This document shows positions 40,201 to 52,649 of a DNA stretch of 64,000 nucleotides, piece after piece; within the stretch, counting starts at the first letter, position 1, and the number at the start of each line of letters is the position of its first letter. A program made the position numbers and the translations under genes. The DNA comes from Paralvinella palmiformis (lineage: Eukaryota; Annelida; Polychaeta; Terebellida; Alvinellidae): assembly GCA_025642065.1 (NCBI GenBank), contig JAODUP010000040.1, forward strand, positions 1,872,501-1,936,500. The letters are read 5' to 3'. The notes below the pieces were generated by a model. That model had not been told where the DNA came from, searched no databases, and worked only from the letters and a program-made list of their open reading frames with translations.

Positions 40201-43200
40201 GATTTTTCTTGATAGTTATAGGTAACACACTGTGTGTGCATACATGCACAAATGTACACTATATGTACATAAACCACCACAGTGTTTACTTTTGTTTGTG
40301 CAGAAAATTGGAGACTTTGGCCTGGCCACTCAGCTCCAAGTACCAGATGAAAAACACTATACCATGTGTGGCACCCCTAACTATATTAGTCCGTAAGTAT
40401 TCTTGTGTTTGTGTACCTATAGCTATTTATTTTCTTTCCACCAGTGGCAATTTATTTTGTATATTATGTATGATATGTTGTGTTTTCTTATCATTGATAT
40501 GCAGTGAAATTGCAAGTCGTGGTGCTCATGGTCTAGAAGCAGATGTCTGGTCAGCGGGATGTATGTTGTATACAATGCTGGTTGGACGGCCACCATTTGA
40601 CACGCAAGGAATTAAGAACACATTGAACAGAGTAATTGCAGCAGAATTTGATTTGCCAGATCATTTGTCTGAGGAGGCAAAGGATTTAATATCCTCCCTG
40701 TTACAGAAGAACCCAAAAGATAGAATAGCTCTGCACAGTAAGTAATCTTCTTGGTTTTTTCTTTGAATGAGGTGAATAATTTTTGCATAATATTGCTGTG
40801 ATTTTATAATAAAAATACAATTACAATTTTCTGCAGAGATTTTGCGCCATCCATTCATGACTTGTGAAGGGAGAACATCACATAGGGTTAGTAACTGCTG
40901 ATTTTCTTATTTAAGTGCTATTAACTGTTTAAAAGTTTCCACAATATTAACTTTTATAGAATATCTTCTGTTAAAATTTGCAGTTTAATACAATTGTTTT
41001 TCTATGTGCAAATTTATTTTTATCTTCATTGGATGGCTGCATGTGTTAATTTGTATGTATTACAACAGTGTTCATTTGTTTTAGAATCAGGTGGATGCTT
41101 CAATTGATAGTGGACGAGAAACTCTAACCACAATCTCAACAACAATGCCGTCCAACAGTATACACAGATCTCAGAATAAGCCACTACTAGTGTTTCCATA
41201 TCAGCAGAGACCCAATCGAACAGAGGCTGTGCTAACAAATTTGAAGGGAAAAGATGATGTTTATGGGACTCAGTCTTCCTGGCACACTACAGATACATTG
41301 AGCAGTCACAGTAGTGCAGGCGGTTCTTACACAAACTATGGTGGATCTCAGCAAAGACATCCACCTTCACCACCAGTCAGACTTAGGGATAGGTAAGTGC
41401 TCTGTATATTGTTTATACATACCTTAGCAGATTATACTGGGTACAGTAGCTGTGTACACAGGTAAAAAAATGCTTATATTAGCACATTAATACTGATTAG
41501 CTTAAAACGGTTCTTTGTAAATTTTCATACTATGAAATATATAATTGATTGTAGCCATCTTGTATATTAGTGTCTTAGAATTATAATTTTATTAAATGCT
41601 GAAATGTTAAAAAATGTGTATATTCTAATTGTGTGTACACAAAATTCAGATCCCAAGCAGCAGTTGGGTGCTATATAAGGAATCCTCATGAATATTTGGT
41701 TCTGTCCATTTTCACCGGACAATTTCTGTGAATAGAGTAGAGTTATGTACTGCTATCATCAATAATTTGTGTAACTTGGAAACTAATAAGTACTAAAAAT
41801 CATCACTGTTAGAATCATTCAAAAAAGTATGGGCTACCAAAGCATTGTTTTAAAATTTAAGTCAGTATAATGTGACTGATCTCTCATTCCTGACACAATA
41901 TTTGAAAGCTGCTAACATTTTACCTGGTGCAGCAACACAAGAGTGTTTGAGCAAAACATCAGTAACTTGAATTTTTTTGTAAGAAAGAGAAGCAGTTCTT
42001 AATATAAAATATTTTCACGAAAATTATATCGGAGACTTTTTGCTATTTAATAAGATGTGTATTGTCACATATTTATCCTTTTGTTTATGAAAGTTATACT
42101 TATTTAAGAAAAATGGTTTGAGCCAAAATTAATACCTAGATTAAGACTCCCAGGAAAGACTACATTATTGACCAGTAGTATATACTAGAAATTAGCAGTT
42201 GCTAACTTCATTGTATGGATTCTTTACCTAATTTGTGGAGACAAATTATCTGTGGTATTTAAAATGACTGCATTACTATTTAGCTGTAGAAAATGCATAG
42301 ATAGTATTGCATAGTCTAACAGATTTCTTTTATTCATAGTATTGTGACTGTCTGCTTGCTTAGTGTTTAGATATTTGTTGTTTAACAGATAATTTTGTTA
42401 TAATTTAGTGAGAAAGAATACCAGGCAACAAAAGCAAAAGAAACAGCAGAGTTCAGACCAACTGTGAAACAGCAGCTTTATCAACCTCATCCAGTTAGTC
42501 ACCAGATGACAACACATACTGAAGCAGAACGGTCATTCAATCAACAACAGTATTCTGTCCACAGTGTAAGCAGCCAGAGCAGTACAAAATCTTACCACTC
42601 ACACCAGGGTGTCAGCTTACCAAATACTCCATTAACTGCAAAATCAGACCCTATATTTAATAATGGTTTGCAGAAGAAATATGATGTCAAAGGATATCAG
42701 GAGTCACCCCTTAACACGCAGCAGCAATCTGGATCAGTTCAGGATCTGTTAAATAAGAATTTAGAATTTGAGCTTAGAAAACCCCATCAGAACCGAGAAT
42801 TAGCTAGTCCAAGTTTGTCGAGTACTAGTTCTCAGCCAGGTCCTTTGGACTTCACCATTGGTAGCAAAGACAGCGAGAGCAGTGGTGATAGACTGCATAA
42901 TGTTACAGTTGGGGATGAATTGGACATTTCTTTAGAACATGAAACAAAATTGAGACCTCAAAGGTATCATTCTGCGACAAATTTAGCTGGCAATAAGGTA
43001 CATCATGCTGTGATGCCTCGTTCGGAAACACCCAATCTGACACGACCAGTTCAGATAAGGAGAATGCGTAGTCATTCCGTGGAGAATCTAAACAGAGCAC
43101 CACTGGCAACGGGGCAGAATAAGTGGAATGTTGTTGATATCGACATTGATGCAACACCATCAAATGTCCAGCAGCCACACAAAGCCAAGCATTACAACAG

Positions 43201-46200
43201 CCACAGTGAACTGAACAGCAATTCAGACAGAACTGTTACCACCAAAGAAAGGGCACCAGCAATTAATTCTGCTCGATTGAGACCAATCCGGCAGAAGACA
43301 AGAAATGCTGTTGTGAACATCATGGATGATGGCACTGTTTGTCTGGAGTTCTTTAAGAAAAGAGACAGTGAAGAGAAGGTTCTTGAAGTATTCTGGATTT
43401 CTTCTGATGGATTACAGGTAGGTACTAATAAACGGTGGTGTTGGAGGGACATTGATTATCTACTATAATTAATTTTACATCCAAATCTAATTTTAATAGC
43501 AAAGTAAAGAGAATATTGCTTTAGTTTGTGTTACAATGTTTAAATTGGTTCCAGAGTTGTCTTCATCCTTAGAAAATATTTAAGTCTTTACAGATTCATA
43601 ATCAAGACATTTATATTTATGATATGTCTCAGTTATTTTAATATTTTCTGTCAAATTTGTATTCTTTTCTTAATTGAAGTCACTCTGATTCAGTGATCCC
43701 CTATTTTCCATCTTTGATATTAGTTTATACCTGTAATTTGTACATTTTGGGGATTTGTAAGATGGAAATAAAATACCTCTGCATGTTTTCTTGTCCTATC
43801 TGCAGATAACTGTTCATCAGCCAGCCTCTCGTCAGAATCTTAAAATGTTGAATCAGCCACCAACACTTCCCATTAAGGATCCTGTGAAACAGTTCACTTA
43901 TGCTGATTTGCCAAAAAAGTATTGGAAGAAATACCAGTATGCATCACGCTTTGTGAATCTGGTTCGTTCAAAAACTCCCAAAATTACACTGTATTCAAAC
44001 CGTGCCAAGTGTATGCTAATGGAAAATGAACCAAATCCAGATTTTGAAGTGATCTTCTATGATGGTAGGATATGTTGTTATTTTGTTTCTCTCTCTGTGT
44101 TCTGGGAATTAGAACTAATATAGTTGACTCACTAATAATTATGTTTTGTTATCTGAATAATAAACTTTCAGGGGCACAGATTGGGACAAATAAGTTAGTG
44201 GCTCACAGGGCCACTAACTTTCAATAGTTAGTGGCCCTTATCTGATGTTAGTGGCCCTGAAAGGAGAGTGATACAGCCAGTAAGCCAAATGCTCTAGGGG
44301 TGCTATAAGCCCACCAAGAAAATTTTTGATCTGACCATTTGAGAGTACTTCTCAGGTATATTTCAAGTAATATGAGGTCTTTTCAGGGGGGATTTGTGAA
44401 CCAACCACCATACTGACTGGTGGTAAAATAACACAGTCTATACCCCAAAAAGAACAAAACTTTAGCTCAAATAGAGAAAATATACATGCCTGACTGTCAG
44501 ATTAAAAAAGGAACAATAATAATACAGCTTACATATAAATTTTCAAAAGTCTGTCAATTCATTCCTCCAAATTCAAGTCAACTTCAAACCATAAATAGGG
44601 TTTTCTAGCTTTCTACCTAGCCAAGAATCCGGAATTTTACAACCAGGGTTTTAAATTCCGGATTCAACCATCTGATTCAGTGTCCAGGCAGACTTTCCCA
44701 AGAAAAATGGGTCAGAAGGTGAGAGGGATGTCTGAAACACAAGAATGATGGATACAGCAATGCCAATGTTGCATATGCTAGCGCAACGTCACATCTCTGC
44801 TTTACCACAAATTTTTCATAGTCCGACAGTATGGTCGTCACCTGATGGGCAAATATTTGGAATTAAATGGTCACCCTTACCAACAAATAGTTGCGAAGGG
44901 CGAGTTGGCGACTGCTAATTTTCAGCCCTGAACTCTGTGTGTGTGTGTATGCATGCACCCAAATAGACAACATATGGGGGGAAATTAATGCCCATTATTT
45001 TGTGAAGAGAATGATTTTTAACTTCCACAACAAAGATATTTTGTTAAGAGTTAATGTACAGTTTATTTTTTACAGGTGCAAAAATTAGTAGGACATTAGA
45101 AGGAACACGTATTATTGAAAATGATGGTACATCCTTGATGCTCGAGTCTGTTGAAGGTGCTCAACATTTAGCACCAGCTACACAACAGCTGTTCGAATAT
45201 ACAAAAAAGGTAGCCAGTTTTATTGTTGTGTTAACTGTTTTTTTGTTGTTATTTCTCAGTGTGTATGTGTGCATGCATCCTTTTAGATTTCACATTTTCT
45301 ATTGATTGTTTTTATATTATAGTGTGAAAAGAACTGCAGAGAGTTAGAAAAATTGCTAGACAGTGTTGAGCAGAGCTCTATAAATAAAGATATATCATAC
45401 TTTCCCATTACAGTTGGCAGGTAAGTTAATTGAGAATACATAGTGCATGCCAGGTTAAATTTTAATATTCCTAGCAAATAGTTTTTGCATAATACAGGTT
45501 TCATAAGAAGTCTGTTAGAATTGTTAATATGATGTTATTCTGTGTTTTATCATTTGATATCAGGCGTCCTGCTCCACCAGTAGATGAAAAGACACCTGTT
45601 GCCTGTCATCAGCCACATACAGTTAGATCAATGAAGATACACAGTAGTAATACACCAACTGATGTGTCACCTAGTTTGCCACCATCACCGGAAATGGTAT
45701 ATTCACCCTGCCGTAGTTTATATTATTCACAACTGAATTAGCTCCAAGATAGGATAGGCATGTTTCAATCTGGAAATAATCATCTCGTATCATCATCATA
45801 TATTGAATGGATACATAAAACAAAACTGTGTATTGTAGGCATCAGATCTGCACTGTTTTGTTCATTTTCTAGATGACATCCTTTGATGGAACTGTCCTAA
45901 GCCAGGCCACAACTACAGGGACAAATTGTACTGGTCCAAGGCAGCAAAGAGACATTACACAACAGCATACATCTGGACAAATCAGACATCATGGGACAAC
46001 ATCCTCCCCACCTAGCTCAGATGGAGCATGTCGAAGACTCCAGCCACCAGCTATTTTATGCAAAGTTTTTGTGCAGGGTATCGGTTGGGGTAGCCAGGTA
46101 TGTTTTCATCATTCTAAATCATATCTGGGTGAAATGAATTATCAAGTGTAAGAGCATCCCTGTCTCCAAAAACGTGAAAATATTGGCTGGTCATGATACT

Positions 46201-47014
46201 CAATTTCTTTGATATCTGTGATCATAATGTTCTGGCTGTTTTCAAAATAATTTTTCTAGCTTAGCCAGTTTCCTTGAAGACATCCTTGAACACTGCCATG
46301 TGTATTTGCATTTTACATCATTATTTTCTTCTAATGCATAGTTTGCTTATTTTTATACTTTGGGTAGTCTCAGAAGAAGTCAAAAGATCTCATGATTACA
46401 TTGCTGTTACATTTGCATGAGAAAGTACATGGTGCATACAAAGAATACTAACAAATTTCATCCAGAAATGTATAAACTAACTTGATCACAATCTAATTTT
46501 ACATGTCCTTTGAACTGACCAGAATGTGTGATCATATCAATTCAACATATTCCTATACAGCTATCCAATGGTGAAGTTGTAGTGTCATTTACGGATGGTG
46601 CAGAGTTGTCAATCCTTTCATCTCCCATGTTAGTAAAGTATACTGATCCACAAGGAAAAACTCTGAGGTATGTAGTATAAATGTTAATTTGCTATTGTTT
46701 TGATATATTGAATATGCTTATCAAAATAGTATTAACTCAGAAGTATTGTGAATATACATTAAACAGCTCAATGTATTACTTCAGTGGCTATTACTCCAGA
46801 TAAGTGTTTCATTTTAAACTAACGTTTTCATCATATTCTATTAAATCAATTTTTTCCATTAAAGTGTAAATAAATGTTTGGTTTTATTCAATCCAGATAT
46901 GGTGAATCAGATGGGTTACCTCCTGTGGTACGTAAACGTCTAGAGACTCTTCCACTTGTCATGTCCAAACTTGAAGCAACACAAACTGCAAGCAGTCACC
47001 TACAACAGTCATAG
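37216..47014 (+). CDS. PLK4: Polo-like kinase 4
   Basis: Ser/Thr kinase that starts centriole duplication. Coding exons: 37216-37248, 38039-38134, 38347-38442, 39659-39773, 39932-40044, 40304-40392, 40505-40737, 40837-40886, 41085-41392, 42409-43417, 43806-44064, 45076-45209, 45323-45420, 45564-45696, 45873-46097, 46561-46667, 46897-47014. The sum is 3216 nt, 1071 aa (human 970; the surplus lies mostly in the disordered 1009-nt exon). Kinase: [13 protein letters not shown] (P-loop), VAIKM (Lys), [20 protein letters not shown] (HRDLT is a PLK4 hallmark), [21 protein letters not shown]. Then a DSG degron, a Ser/Gln-rich linker, the cryptic polo-box region ([28 protein letters not shown]) and a C-terminal polo box ([24 protein letters not shown]). 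Intron phases agree throughout. Starting at 37216 gives [11 protein letters not shown] joined to DYQVHHMLG. Confidence 0.96.
37604..37690. repeat. CTAGTCATAGAT minisatellite in PLK4 intron 1
   Basis: Repeated CTAGTCATAGAT and TCTAGACTCTAGT units. A similar CTAGATCTA-rich tract occurs on the other side of the shared promoter (36560-36800), with a palindromic TATATACTAGTCTATG region at 36590-36640, and a short piece at 10947-10971. Confidence 0.6.
41106..41123 (+). other. PLK4: PLK4 DSG phosphodegron (DSGRET)
   Basis: DSGRET fits the DSGxx[S/T] SCF-betaTrCP degron, just after the kinase domain, as in human PLK4 (DSGHAT), where trans-autophosphorylation sets kinase level. It lies at the start of exon 41085-41392, followed by further Thr/Ser (LTTISTT). 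Function is inferred from the conserved position. Confidence 0.8.
44169..44930. mobile_element. Possible hAT-like element in a PLK4 intron
   Basis: It runs from CAGGGGCACAGATTG to a right end whose reverse complement is CAGGGCTGAAAATTAG, with repeated TTAGTGGCCC motifs (44195-44265) inside. The putative 8-bp flanks match at only about half the positions, so the ends are uncertain. Confidence 0.4.
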
Positions 47015-47591
47015 CTTTTAGTAACAGACTAGTCCTTTTATTTCATTATTTATTCAGATTAGACATATTTATTTTATTGTACTATGGCTAAAGAAACAAT
47101 AAGTACAAGTGGCAACTATGAGCCACTAGTCAAAGATTTGTTAAAAACAGGACAAGTGTCTAATAATGCTTAGATCTGAACTGTAACAGTAGTCAGATCA
47201 TTTGTTTTGAACATAACCCAATTTGTTCTTCAGTTTCTGAATGTATCCATTCTTAATAGCTACTGTTAAAGATTTTTTATTTATTTGGTGAGATTGTTAT
47301 GTATTTTTGTATCTTGGCTCTACAGCTATGTGCTTCATATGACATATATATACTAGTTTTTATTCATTTCAGTAGTTTAATACTAATTTATTGCCGAGAT
47401 TTGTGAATCTACCTTTATTCATTGGCATCTGGTTGACAGAACACAATTTTGTCTCCGTTGTGTGTAATAAATATTCACTGGGAGATATTTTAAGGTAGTT
47501 TTAGGTTAGAAAACCGTGATGTGCCATATTTACTAGTTTTACAATGCAGTTTCTATGTATCTTTTGTACATAGTGTACTGGATATAATTAA

Positions 47592-47597
47592 AATAAA
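47592..47597 (+). terminator. PLK4: PLK4 polyadenylation signal
   Basis: AATAAA about 580 nt after the PLK4 stop, the best candidate 3' end before the opposing SQSTM1 3' UTR. It is a motif only, in AT-rich DNA. Confidence 0.5.
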
Positions 47598-47944
47598 AGA
47601 ATGTGTGTAATTTTAAATTTGCAGTTTATACTGTAGTATGGTTGTTTTTAGTACAGAAGGGTATGCCACAATACTAAGCACAGGTAATACAGTTACTGCC
47701 TGTATCTCCCGAATGGCCTGGAAATCTAATGCTCGATTCCTTTTTGAAAATAGATTTTGATGCAGCATGTTTGATTGTAACATTCAGAAAATCCCCTAGA
47801 TGCCCTTAATCTGCTTGTTCATTTTCTACTACCAAAATGTAAGAGAATACCAGGTTTTAGTCCAGATAGCCGTAACATTACATAAACAAACTACACTATG
47901 TAGGAAAAGACATTTCACAAAACAAAAAATGACCAAAGATCAGT

Positions 47945-47950
47945 TTTATT
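47945..47950 (-). terminator. SQSTM1: SQSTM1 polyadenylation signal
   Basis: AATAAA on the minus strand, about 510 nt after the SQSTM1 stop and about 350 bp from the PLK4 signal. The two genes converge without obvious overlap. The stretch 47015-48458 otherwise holds only the two 3' UTRs. Confidence 0.5.
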
Positions 47951-48458
47951 ATTTATCACATTAAAATTATACAACAATGACCCCATATATCTCAACATTA
48001 CTTAAAATACATAATGTAGTACATTGAAAACTACAGCCAAAACATTGAAATAACATAATGTATGTATGTATCAGTACACCTACAGAATAACAATCAAATG
48101 TATAACAAATACACTAATCCTAACCAAATATGATGCCATTATTATGCTGGCAAAACTATGAATAAATGTTTAAAATTTGATATCAAATCTGAATTGGACA
48201 AATCAGCACCCTAACACAAAGTTTATGCATTCACATAACGGTTCCATCTCCCAAATATGATTATATATAAGCAGGTAATAATATGTAGCAGCACAATTAC
48301 TTTCTTAAGTTATAAATGCATGCAACAAAATATAGAACAAATTATCATGCCGCTTGCTGTTAAGATACAATAATAACACCAAATAGTCAATCATCAAAAT
48401 ACAATGATAAAATTGTTAAGATATAAAACCTTAAAGGAACTTCATCTATCATAGCAAC

Positions 48459-50484
48459 CTATTTACTACGATTAGCTCTGATGGCATCAAGTGCTTTGTT
48501 GATGTCTCCACCAGTCACTTTAAGCAGAGTGGTCAACCAGCCACCTTCATCGGCGAAGCCCATTGCTGTCATGTGATCTAGTGCTCTGTTTATTTGCTCC
48601 TCTGAAACTGAACAATGAAGAGAGAAATCAATTTTTTATGGCAAACATTTAAGCAAAATCTAATAATATGCACCAACTGCTTTCAAGTGGGAGTGCAATA
48701 CCTACCATTAGCAGCATCGGGTGTCTTCTTGTTAGCTTCCACATCCATGTCAGCAACTCTACTGCTGTTACTTTTTGCATGATCAGTTCCATTACTACCA
48801 TCATCAATAATGGTCCAGTCCCTGTCTGGCGAAGATTCCTCCTTCTCAGCTTTGGAAGCAGTTGCTGCCTCACCCGTCTCTATGTCTTGATCAGATTCCT
48901 TGTCAGCTGTGCCTGTTTCATCACTTTCCATCTCCATGCCACTGGACTTCTCTTCAGCACTCTTACAGGTACATGTTGAGTCACGGCATTCACAATGCAC
49001 AGGTCCTTCCCAGCTGGTCCAAGTACAGTGAGTACCTTCACCGTGGCATCTCTGCCGTACACCACCATGATCAACATCAACTTCTACACTTATACCTGCA
49101 GAATAATGACATTACTTTAAAGCCAAATTCAAATCGGGTAAATGGTAACTGCTTCAGAGATACATGCACCATAACTAACCAAGAGGATCCAACATGGCTG
49201 CTACACTTTCTCCAACAGTTTTCAGATACTCTTCATTTCCAGACTGAAACTCTTTGTTTTCCTTAGAATGGTTACCAGTTTCTGTTCCTTCCTGAGGATG
49301 ATCATCAGTCTGCTGTCCTTCCTTATTTTCAGCATCATTCTGGTTGGCCGTCTGCCAGAAATCTCTCATCATCTCATGACACATTCGAGCACCTGCTCTG
49401 TAGCATCTCCCACGGCCCCATGGCCCAAATGGTGTCTTTCCACGAAGCCCAAATGGACAGGCTCCCCTAAAAGGTGGACCATATGGAGGAAAGCCATGAT
49501 GTGGGCCACCATGGTGAGGTGGTCTATGGTGTGGTGGGTGTCCTGCATGACATCCAAATCCCTGGAATATTCAGATGGCAATGATCACACAAATGTCAAA
49601 AAATCATTTATAATTGCCACATTCTAATAAGTGTAAAACTGGTAAATAAAAACACACAAAGTATTACTTACCATCCAACCACCAAAACGTGGCTGAGAAA
49701 TAGCAGTCATGCTGTGCTCACTGTGTAAATCTTTGGCCTTGCATTTAGAGCACAGGTCATAGTCGGGACAGACTGTACACTTGTAACGTATGCCATAAAC
49801 AGGCCCTTCGCACTCATCACAAAACACATGAGGATGGAACACACCAGGTCCTTCTTCTGGGGTAGGATTACTCCCTTCCTCTATTTTCAAAAAATATATA
49901 TATTTAGAAGAATCTAATACAACCAGATAAAAAGATAACTAGTTCTATTCTGAACACTTACCAAATATTTAATTCGTTTTTAAACATAATTTACATGTAG
50001 ACACGGCCCATTTAGCCTATCCTGTGCACACAAGGGCCATAAAATATCAATCATCATCAATACAATTAGAATAATAGACAGTGTATCGCCCGTACCTTTT
50101 ATATAAACTTTGAAGATTCCATCAGTCACAAATCCCAAAGCTTCAGTCTGCTCTTCGTCACTCGAGAATGAAATATATTCATTATCTGTATCTGTAATAA
50201 TAAGTACAAAAAGTCTTATTAAAGACCAAACATAAACCAAAAAAATCCTTTTATATAGCAGAAATTGAGAAAACGAGCCACGGCATTGTCATTGAGAAAT
50301 ATTGTAAATTAAACTAACCTTTCCAGTACAAAGAGAACCTTTTGTTCTGTAAAATTGGGAATATATGCGCAATCTTCTCTCTCAGATATGTGTGGTTGGT
50401 AGAGACATCTTGATCGACGGAGAAACGACGAATTTCGTTCGTTTCTTGTTCCCTCAAAACGTATGCCTTCACCGTCAATGACAT
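48459..50484 (-). CDS. SQSTM1: Sequestosome-1 / p62 autophagy receptor
   Basis: Selective-autophagy adaptor that self-polymerises, binds ubiquitinated cargo and tethers it to ATG8/LC3. Exons in transcript order: 50484-50319, 50191-50096, 49880-49672, 49561-49180, 49095-48706, 48607-48459; 1392 nt, 463 aa (human 440). PB1: MSLTVKAYVL and EIRRFS basic face, then the acidic DTDNEYISFSSDEE (OPCA) and FKVYIK. ZZ zinc finger: HPHVFCDECEGPVYGIRYKC...CPDYDLCSKC...HSEHSM with all zinc ligands. Then a His/Pro/Gly-rich stretch, the conserved KTVGESVAAMLDPLG and DVDHGG, a Cys-rich segment (HCECRDSTCTCK), ETGE, the LIR DWTII, and a UBA (MGFADEGGWLTTLLKV). The start is set by the PB1 N-terminus. It converges on PLK4. 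Confidence 0.96.
48806..48820 (-). other. SQSTM1: SQSTM1 LIR motif (DWTII)
   Basis: DRDWTIIDDG: an aromatic-x-x-hydrophobic LC3-interacting region with acidic flanks, at the position equivalent to human DDDWTHL. It predicts ATG8-family binding. Confidence 0.88.
48869..48880 (-). other. SQSTM1: SQSTM1 candidate Keap1-binding ETGE motif
   Basis: The frame reads DQDIETGEAATA. ETGE is the high-affinity Keap1 Kelch ligand of NRF2; human p62 uses STGE C-terminal to the LIR. Here the motif lies N-terminal to the LIR, about 16 residues before its Trp. Binding is inferred. Confidence 0.55.
50003..50075 (+). mobile_element. SINE family B, 3' fragment in a SQSTM1 intron
   Basis: CGGCCCATTTAGCCTATCCT and CATAAAATATCAATCATCATC: only the family B tail, antisense to SQSTM1, in the intron between exons 50191-50096 and 49880-49672. 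Confidence 0.7.
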
Positions 50485-50700
50485 TCTGACACTAAATTTA
50501 GTTCGTCACGTTCGTTCAGGAGAAAAGTCGAATGGTTCGTCTTGCGGCTGAATTCAATCAATGAAACTGGTTCAACGATATGTGTCAACGTCGGTTACTG
50601 TCAGCTCTTATATAGTAGACGTCGGCGACGCTTCTAGAACCCGCTATATATAGATATGAGTCACTGTCATGTGCCGTCGAATAGTCGACGTTACTCGTCG
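50485..50700 (-). promoter_or_regulatory. SQSTM1: SQSTM1 promoter region
   Basis: A TATA box (TATATAAG on the minus strand, 50614-50607) sits about 123 bp before the ATG, giving a likely short 5' UTR. Further upstream are a TTCTAGAA heat-shock-element half-pair (50632-50639), an ACGTC CRE-like core and an AP-1 site TGAGTCA (50657-50663). Stress-type regulation fits p62 biology, but only the motifs are seen. Confidence 0.5.
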
Positions 50701-51515
50701 AATCTGCGTCGTCACTCTGACACTACAACTGACGACTGCGCAGGTGCATTTGTTTATTTACCAAAAGCGTTTCCGCTTCCTGTTCTCGTACACTGACCTG
50801 ATCCAATTAACTGTAACCTGACCTTTATACCAAAACCCGGTGCCGCGATCATTTTGAAGTTCGTGTAAACGAATACACTCGTGTGCTTTGCCTTAGTTTG
50901 TGATCTCGACGCACCAAAAACATAAGTGTATGCAGATATGCTTAAAACGCAAGATTATGTTTACAATTAATATTTGATATAAAGTTATCGTCCATAGAAC
51001 TATATAAATATTAAAATAAGAGGTTTACACAGCTAATTTATTCGTCTTCTTATTGATTAAAAAAATTAAAAATGTATATTCATATCAAAATTCATATTAT
51101 TAGATCTAGGTACATCATTTCAATGACATTTATTATTTAAAGACAGATCGAATGTTGAAAAGGGGGGATGCTCTAATGGCGTGGAATAGACCTAGCTATA
51201 TACTATAGTAACTACAGATCTATAGTTATATTTTTTATGAACCAACAACAAATGCATATATTCAATTATCTACAAAAAACGCATGTTAAACACACAATCT
51301 CAAATTATTACACTTTACAAAACTAATGTGCTGACTAAAACATGATAATAAAGTATGTTTCAATGCAGAAATAGCTAAATAAAATTTAAAAAACATGTTA
51401 AACACACAAAAATTAATCTCAAATTATTGCACTTTATAAAAACTATATTGCATTAAATAAAACATGATAATAAAGTATGTGTTAATGCAGATCTAGCAAA
51501 GATAATATAAAAAAC
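50701..51515. other. Intergenic stretch upstream of SQSTM1
   Basis: 50701-50920 is GC- and CpG-richer than the surroundings, consistent with distal promoter sequence. Beyond that, three related AT-rich repeats (AAACATGTTAAACACA-like, with TGATAATAAAGTATGT) occur at about 51280-51360, 51390-51480 and 51440-51530. No gene. Confidence 0.5.
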
Positions 51516-51623
51516 ATGTTAAACACTTTAGTATTTTTGCATATATCTCATTTCAGATACCATTATAAACCAGATCTAGCAAAATGTCGCAAAGTCACAC
51601 AAGCAGAGGTCTACACATCAATA

Positions 51624-52390
51624 TCACTGGTGGTCTTTCATATACATGTAGTTCCATGTTGCAGACTTTGTCGATTTCCGCAGATCGTTGTCTGTATAGC
51701 TGAAATGTATAGCACCGCTCCTATGTTGATTTTGCATGAAAGAATAGTGTGCAGTGTCGTTGCTAAGCTGTAATAGAACATTGGTGTCAATCTTGCGGCA
51801 CATGGAGATGACACATTCGCTATCAGAATTGCTGTGAGCGATCACTGACAGTGTTGTCATGAGATGCGCTAAATGTTGAAAGCGGATACCACCAGCAAAT
51901 GTTTTCTTCTTCTTTGTCATCTCTTCCCAGAATGTATCGACACGACTGTCAGCGTAGTAGAGCGGCAGTTCATCGTCAGGAGATAGCTGATAGTTCTGAA
52001 ACTCAGCGACGAGTGCGTCATGATGTTCATCTGCTACCAGGCCAAAGCAAATACAATTCACGAATAGATGATGAGCTTTAGGACTCCAGAGCATAGGGTC
52101 GGGATTGAGTGCAGCAAGGTCCCTCAACACGTCATCGTGGAATGGGGGGATCTTGACCATCTTGTTGGCCACCGCAACGTAGAACTTTCGCACTCTGTCT
52201 AAGATGCGTGTCGCAGTGGTCTCCTCCAAATCAGAAAACACGAAGCAGACGATTCATTTCAGGAAAGAGGATGGCAATATGTGTGGCGTCCGTCTGAAAG
52301 ATTTTGTTGAACTGGTTGAGCTGCTCAATAATGAAGGCAAGGAACATGAAATAAGCTACTTTGTTTTGACTCGATGACTTTAGCTGGACT
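51624..52390 (-). pseudogene. Broken hAT-type transposase, C-terminal part
   Basis: A 205-codon open frame (52241-51624) reads FSDLEETTATRILDRVRKFY, then LRDLAALNPDPMLW, and HLAHLMTTLSVIAHSNSDSE followed by CVISMCRK. This is the RNase-H-fold/C-terminal dimerisation layout of hAT transposases ([L/I]PHSNADCERxFS-like). Upstream 52390-52250, in another frame, reads FLAFIIEQLNQFNKIFQTDA and ILFPEMNRLLRVF, so one frameshift separates the halves. No host gene joins it. The frame ends after SFMQNQHRS... and YMKDHQ. GC content is higher than its surroundings, as expected of a recent insertion. Confidence 0.7.
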
Positions 52391-52649
52391 ATTCGTTGTA
52401 TCGGTCGTGATTACGCGGCAAACAAGAACACGTGAGCTATAGCAGACACATTTTGGACAGTTTCTGTTGACTCAGGAAAACACGCAATACATTACTCAGG
52501 CAGAAATAAAAGAAATTATTCCACCATAAGTTTGATAAAGTTAGATTTTTTTGTTTGGGTTTCGTTAAAAACCTGGATATTTCCCGCCGGGAGATGTAGC
52601 TCAAAACTTAACATGTCTGCATGATGATACCATACCACTGCATCGGTGA

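Noticed and set aside
48668..49627. Several plus-strand frames of 100 or more codons
   Set aside because: They are antisense shadows of SQSTM1 exons 49561-49180 and 49095-48706.
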